This document shows positions 61,200 to 64,000 of a stretch of 64,000 nt of DNA, piece after piece. The translations under genes and the position numbers were made by a program. This DNA is from Actinomycetota bacterium. GTDB lineage: Bacteria > Actinomycetota > Acidimicrobiia > Acidimicrobiales > Ilumatobacteraceae. The stretch's first letter is position 1, and each line of letters begins with the position of its first letter. The stretch is from assembly GCA_029978335.1 (NCBI GenBank), contig JAPOJQ010000005.1, positions 1 through 64,000 of the forward strand. The letters run 5' to 3'. The notes beneath the pieces were generated by a model. It saw only the letters and a program-made list of their open reading frames with translations. It was not told the DNA's origin and ran no database searches.

Positions 61200-62813
61200 T
61201 CAGGCCTCGAGGCGACGGGCGATGACCTTCAGGCACAAGGTCTCGTCGGCGCCTTCAAAGATCGAGAGCACCCGGGCATCGACGAAGAGTCGGCTGACGG
61301 CGTATTCCTCGGCGTAGCCCATGCCGCCGTGGATCTGCATGGCCTCGCGGGTGACCCACTCAGCCGCCTTGCACACGTAGGCCTTCACCATTGACGCTTC
61401 CGTCGCGCCTTCGCCCTTGGCCATCAGCGTTGCCACGTGATAGCTGAATTGCCGAGCCGCTTGGATGGCCACTGCCATTCGGCCGAGCTTGGCCTGGGTG
61501 AGCTGGTAGTCGATGATGTTCGAATCGAAGACCTTGCGGTTGTGTGCGTAGTCGAGTGCGGCCTCATACGCAGCCTGCATCACGCCAACTGCTCGGGCCG
61601 CGGTTTGGAGACGACCGTTTTCGAAGCCCTCCATCTGGTAGTAGAAGCCGCGGCCAAGACCGTCGCTCTCCCCGACGAGGTTTTCTGCGGGCACCCACCA
61701 GTCCTCAAGTGCAATCTCATACGAGTGCATTCCTCGGTAGCCGATGGTGTCGATCGGACGGCCTTCCATCTTGCCGATCCGTGACGTGCCATCGACATCG
61801 ACCGGATCTTGGGTGAACGCAAACCCGTGGCCGTCGCCACGAGGCTTCGGGACGATGAAAAGGCTGAGGCCACGATGCGTCTTCGTTCGATCTGGGTCTG
61901 TGCGGGCGAGCAGTGCCAAGGCATCGGCGCGAGCACCGAAGGTGCACCACGTCTTCACGCCGTTGATGACGTAGCCCGCAGCGCCCTCAGGCCCCACCGC
62001 TGGCGTCGCGGTCACCTTGATGTTGGCGACGTCGCTGCCGTAGTCGGGCTCGGTGACCGCCACAGCGGGCATGACCTCTGCGGATGCGAGCAGTGGCAAC
62101 CACTGTTGTTTTTGCGCTTCGGTTCCACCCTTGACGAGGGCTCGGGTCAGAATCTCGGGCCGGGTAATCAGCGATCCGCCGATCCCGAGACTCGCTCGGC
62201 TGAGCTCCTCGGTGGCGACGACCATCGCCACATATTCGTCGTGGCCTCCTTCGCTGAATCCGCCGTATTCGACGGGAACGCTGAGACCGAATGCGCCGAG
62301 TTCGGCGAGACCTTGAATGATGTCCTCTGGCACATCGCCGTTCGTGCGATGGACGTGTTCTGCATGAGGGGCGATGACATCCGCAGCGAAGGCGCGGAAC
62401 GTGTCGCGCACCATGTCCATGTCGTCACTCAAGTGAAGTGGACCCGGAGTCGTTGCGAGTGTGGCGAGGAAGGCAGGGTCTCGGAACGAAGTGATGTAGG
62501 ACCGCGCAGGGTCGAGCACGCCAACCGTTACCCCCCACAGGTCCTCGCGTCCGAACACTTTGGCCGAGAGGTCATGGACGACTTCGGCGGTGAATGCGCT
62601 GGCGATTGAGGCCTCGACGTCGCCCTTGGCGCCGTAATCGATGAGCGAACGCGCCGTCGCGACCGCTGAGGCGGCGTGAGCCAAGTCGTAGGCGAGCACC
62701 TGATTGGCGTCAGCGCCGCCGCGGGCACCAAGTTCGCGGATTGCCCGTTCGATCACCGATTCTGCGAGTTCGATGATGCTGGCGGTGGTGATCATGTCGG
62801 GGGTGGCGCTCAC
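61200..62813 (-). CDS. mcd: acyl-CoA dehydrogenase with N-terminal extension, methylsuccinyl-CoA-dehydrogenase-like
   Basis: A 537-residue flavoprotein. The ACAD fold begins near residue 125 (LHLSDDMDMVRDTFRAFA), with AVTEPDYGSDV, TWCTFGARAD and the C-terminal QIHGGMGYAEEY and SIFEGADE. The 120-residue extension (ANQVLAYDLAHAASAVATA, GREDLWGV) is the mark of methylsuccinyl-CoA dehydrogenase of the ethylmalonyl-CoA pathway, which oxidises methylsuccinyl-CoA to mesaconyl-CoA. Length agrees (about 540-550). The extension is partly shared by other ACADs, so the assignment is probable, not certain. Start GTG at 62813, with TAGTTT 8 nt upstream. Confidence 0.8.
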   Translation of the reverse strand: MSATPDMITTASIIELAESVIERAIRELGARGGADANQVLAYDLAHAASAVATARSLIDYGAKGDVEASIASAFTAEVVHDLSAKVFGREDLWGVTVGVLDPARSYITSFRDPAFLATLATTPGPLHLSDDMDMVRDTFRAFAADVIAPHAEHVHRTNGDVPEDIIQGLAELGAFGLSVPVEYGGFSEGGHDEYVAMVVATEELSRASLGIGGSLITRPEILTRALVKGGTEAQKQQWLPLLASAEVMPAVAVTEPDYGSDVANIKVTATPAVGPEGAAGYVINGVKTWCTFGARADALALLARTDPDRTKTHRGLSLFIVPKPRGDGHGFAFTQDPVDVDGTSRIGKMEGRPIDTIGYRGMHSYEIALEDWWVPAENLVGESDGLGRGFYYQMEGFENGRLQTAARAVGVMQAAYEAALDYAHNRKVFDSNIIDYQLTQAKLGRMAVAIQAARQFSYHVATLMAKGEGATEASMVKAYVCKAAEWVTREAMQIHGGMGYAEEYAVSRLFVDARVLSIFEGADETLCLKVIARRLEA

Positions 62814-62874
62814 AGTTGGACAAACTAGTCGTCAGGCCGCTTGCGCTTCACCCCGAGAGACGACCTTGTTGGCG

Positions 62875-62880
62875 TAGATT
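62875..62880 (+). promoter_or_regulatory. -10-like box TAGATT of the LOG gene (leaderless)
   Basis: TAGATT, 6-nt spacer, ATG at 62887. Confidence 0.5.
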
Positions 62881-62886
62881 TTGTTC

Positions 62887-63507
62887 ATGTCGAATGCTGC
62901 GGTTGAGCCTCGCCGCCGTGTCGCGGTGTTCTGTGCTTCGGCAGACGGCAACCGCCCTGAATTTGTTGACCTGGCCGAATCGGTAGGTGCTTTGCTTGCT
63001 GGCGCGGGAGTGGGAACGGTTTATGGCGGTGGGCGCGTGGGGCTGATGGGGGCGGTGGCACGCGGTGCGTTGGCCGCTGGCGGCGAGGTCATTGGGGTGA
63101 TTCCGGAACAGTTAGCTGAACGAGAGGTTGCTCATCTGGGTCTGACGTCCCTTGAAGTCACCGCATCGATGCATGCGCGAAAGGCTCGGATGGCCGAACT
63201 CGCGGATGGGTTCATCGCGCTACCGGGAGGGTTTGGCACGTTGGAGGAGGTGGTCGAGATTCTCACGTGGAATCAACTCGGCATCGTGTCGGCTCCGGTG
63301 GTTCTGTGCGATACGGACGACGGCGCAATGTCGTTCTGGGCGCCGTTACTCACCTTTTTTGATCATGCGGTCGGTGTCGGGCTACTTCGGGATCGATTCC
63401 GTGACATGGTGCGATGGACGGCTGACGCTCACCAGGCGGTCGAGTGGGCGTGTGGTGCTGCTCCGGAAGTTGCGCCAAAGTGGGCGGAGTTCCCACCGCG
63501 ACCATGA
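62887..63507 (+). CDS. LOG-family protein (cytokinin riboside monophosphate phosphoribohydrolase-like)
   Basis: A 206-residue Rossmann-type protein of the TIGR00730 group. YGGGRVGLMG, the Arg-Lys pair in SMHARKARMAEL, and ALPGGFGTLEEVVEILTWNQLG form the LOG active site. The family cleaves the N-glycosidic bond of nucleoside monophosphates; in bacteria the real substrate is often AMP or a modified purine nucleotide. ATG at 62887. The stop overlaps the next gene as ATGA. Confidence 0.92.
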   Translation: MSNAAVEPRRRVAVFCASADGNRPEFVDLAESVGALLAGAGVGTVYGGGRVGLMGAVARGALAAGGEVIGVIPEQLAEREVAHLGLTSLEVTASMHARKARMAELADGFIALPGGFGTLEEVVEILTWNQLGIVSAPVVLCDTDDGAMSFWAPLLTFFDHAVGVGLLRDRFRDMVRWTADAHQAVEWACGAAPEVAPKWAEFPPRP

Positions 63508-64000
63508 TTCGCTCGATGTCTGAAAGCGCAGCCGTGTCTGGTGCGGTTGCCGACATTGTCGATCGACCGAGCGATGACGGCACCACGTTGGCGCTCCTCG
63601 CTGTTGTCGATGGCAGCGTGGTGGTTGAGTGGTACGGCACCTCGCCCGACACGCCGTTTGGTCCTGGAGCACCCGTCGATGCATCGACGACCCTCATTTC
63701 ATGGTCGATGGCGAAGTCGATCACTCATGCCTTGGTCGGCTGTGCCGTTGCCGACGGACTCATCGATCTCGATCGACCACTCGGTTTGTCGGAATGGGCC
63801 GACGACGGCCGAGCAGACATCACGCTCGATCATCTCTTGCAGATGCGATCAGGGCTTGCCTTTGTTGAGGACTACGTCGATGGCGAGGCGTCGGACTGCA
63901 TCGAGATGTTGTTCGGTGGCGTTGAGCACTCCGGTGCAACCGATATGGGTGGCTTTGCAGCCTCGAAAGCGTCCATTGCGGCACCAGGAGCGACGTTCAA
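63504..64000 (+). CDS. serine hydrolase of the beta-lactamase (class C/esterase) family, 3'-truncated by window
   Basis: 165 codons are visible. SxxK is present as Ser68-Met-Ala-Lys71 in STTLISWSMAKSITHALVG, and the following LDHLLQMRSGLAF is typical of the class C beta-lactamase/EstB group; the YxN and C-terminal HxG motifs lie further on or outside the window. No signal peptide is seen, so it is more likely a cytoplasmic esterase than a drug-resistance enzyme. ATG overlaps the LOG stop by 4 nt. Confidence 0.85.
   Translation, partial: MIRSMSESAAVSGAVADIVDRPSDDGTTLALLAVVDGSVVVEWYGTSPDTPFGPGAPVDASTTLISWSMAKSITHALVGCAVADGLIDLDRPLGLSEWADDGRADITLDHLLQMRSGLAFVEDYVDGEASDCIEMLFGGVEHSGATDMGGFAASKASIAAPGATF

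Overview
The window is a continuous, gene-dense stretch of a GC-rich chromosome. Genes are separated by a few bases or overlap by 1-4 nt, and I see no insertion sequence, prophage, CRISPR array or rRNA operon. The order tig-clpP-clpX-folC-ndk-mreBCD-PBP2-rodA-RNase E/G-rplU-rpmA-obg-proB is actinobacterial. That order, together with an F420-type LLM oxidoreductase, class I fumarase, Mcd-like and mutase acyl-CoA enzymes and DUF2786/metallohydrolase neighbours, points to a free-living Acidimicrobiia-type actinobacterium. That assignment is an inference; no rRNA is present to confirm it.

Layout. 1-4.8 kb: a 5'-truncated view of a small membrane protein behind a perfect palindrome, glutathione peroxidase, tRNA-Gly(TCC), an esterase, a DUF2786/zinc-metallohydrolase pair, tRNA-Pro(TGG) and a beta-propeller lipoprotein. 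4.5-22.2 kb: the core growth cluster (protein folding and proteolysis, folate, nucleotides, rod-shape machinery, RNase E/G, L21/L27, dGTPase, Obg, proline). 22.2-27.8 kb: MurJ, DDAH, MFS, a split YeeE/YedE pair, PanB. 27.8-33.3 kb: a methionine operon led by an ArsR-methyltransferase fusion (regulator-metF-metH). 33.4-36.7 kb: an acyl-CoA ligase coupled to an alkylsulfatase. 36.7-42.1 kb: a two-subunit B12-dependent acyl-CoA mutase operon with esterase and amino-acid permease, divergent from a MarR regulator followed by tag. 42.1-54.6 kb: dienelactone hydrolase, acetoacetyl-CoA synthetase, a thioesterase/LLM/hydrolase operon, transporters, a disulfide oxidoreductase, an ABC-F protein and fumarase. 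54.6-64 kb: TSUP-HrpB-thioredoxin-fold operon, an orphan gene, hydantoinase, HAD hydrolase, methylsuccinyl-CoA-dehydrogenase-like ACAD, a LOG protein and a truncated serine hydrolase.

How parts fit together. Acetoacetyl-CoA synthetase, an isobutyryl-CoA-mutase-like enzyme (n-butyryl-CoA/isobutyryl-CoA) and an Mcd-like dehydrogenase all feed or belong to C4/C5 acyl-CoA metabolism and would fit an ethylmalonyl-CoA-type pathway whose remaining genes lie outside the window. Both MetH and the mutase need cobalamin.

Most notable: (1) the RNase E/G gene carries an in-frame TAG directly after the catalytic FIDM motif, yet the conserved C-terminal part, including the CPNC zinc-link, continues in the same frame for 69 codons; (2) the mutase has Phe and Gln at the two positions that separate isobutyryl-CoA mutase from methylmalonyl-CoA mutase; (3) about eighteen genes show a -10-like hexamer (mostly TANNNT) almost always exactly 6-7 nt before the start codon, a signature of leaderless transcripts, which I used to choose starts; (4) the ArsR-type regulator of metF-metH lacks the metal-binding cysteine motif and carries a SAM-methyltransferase domain.
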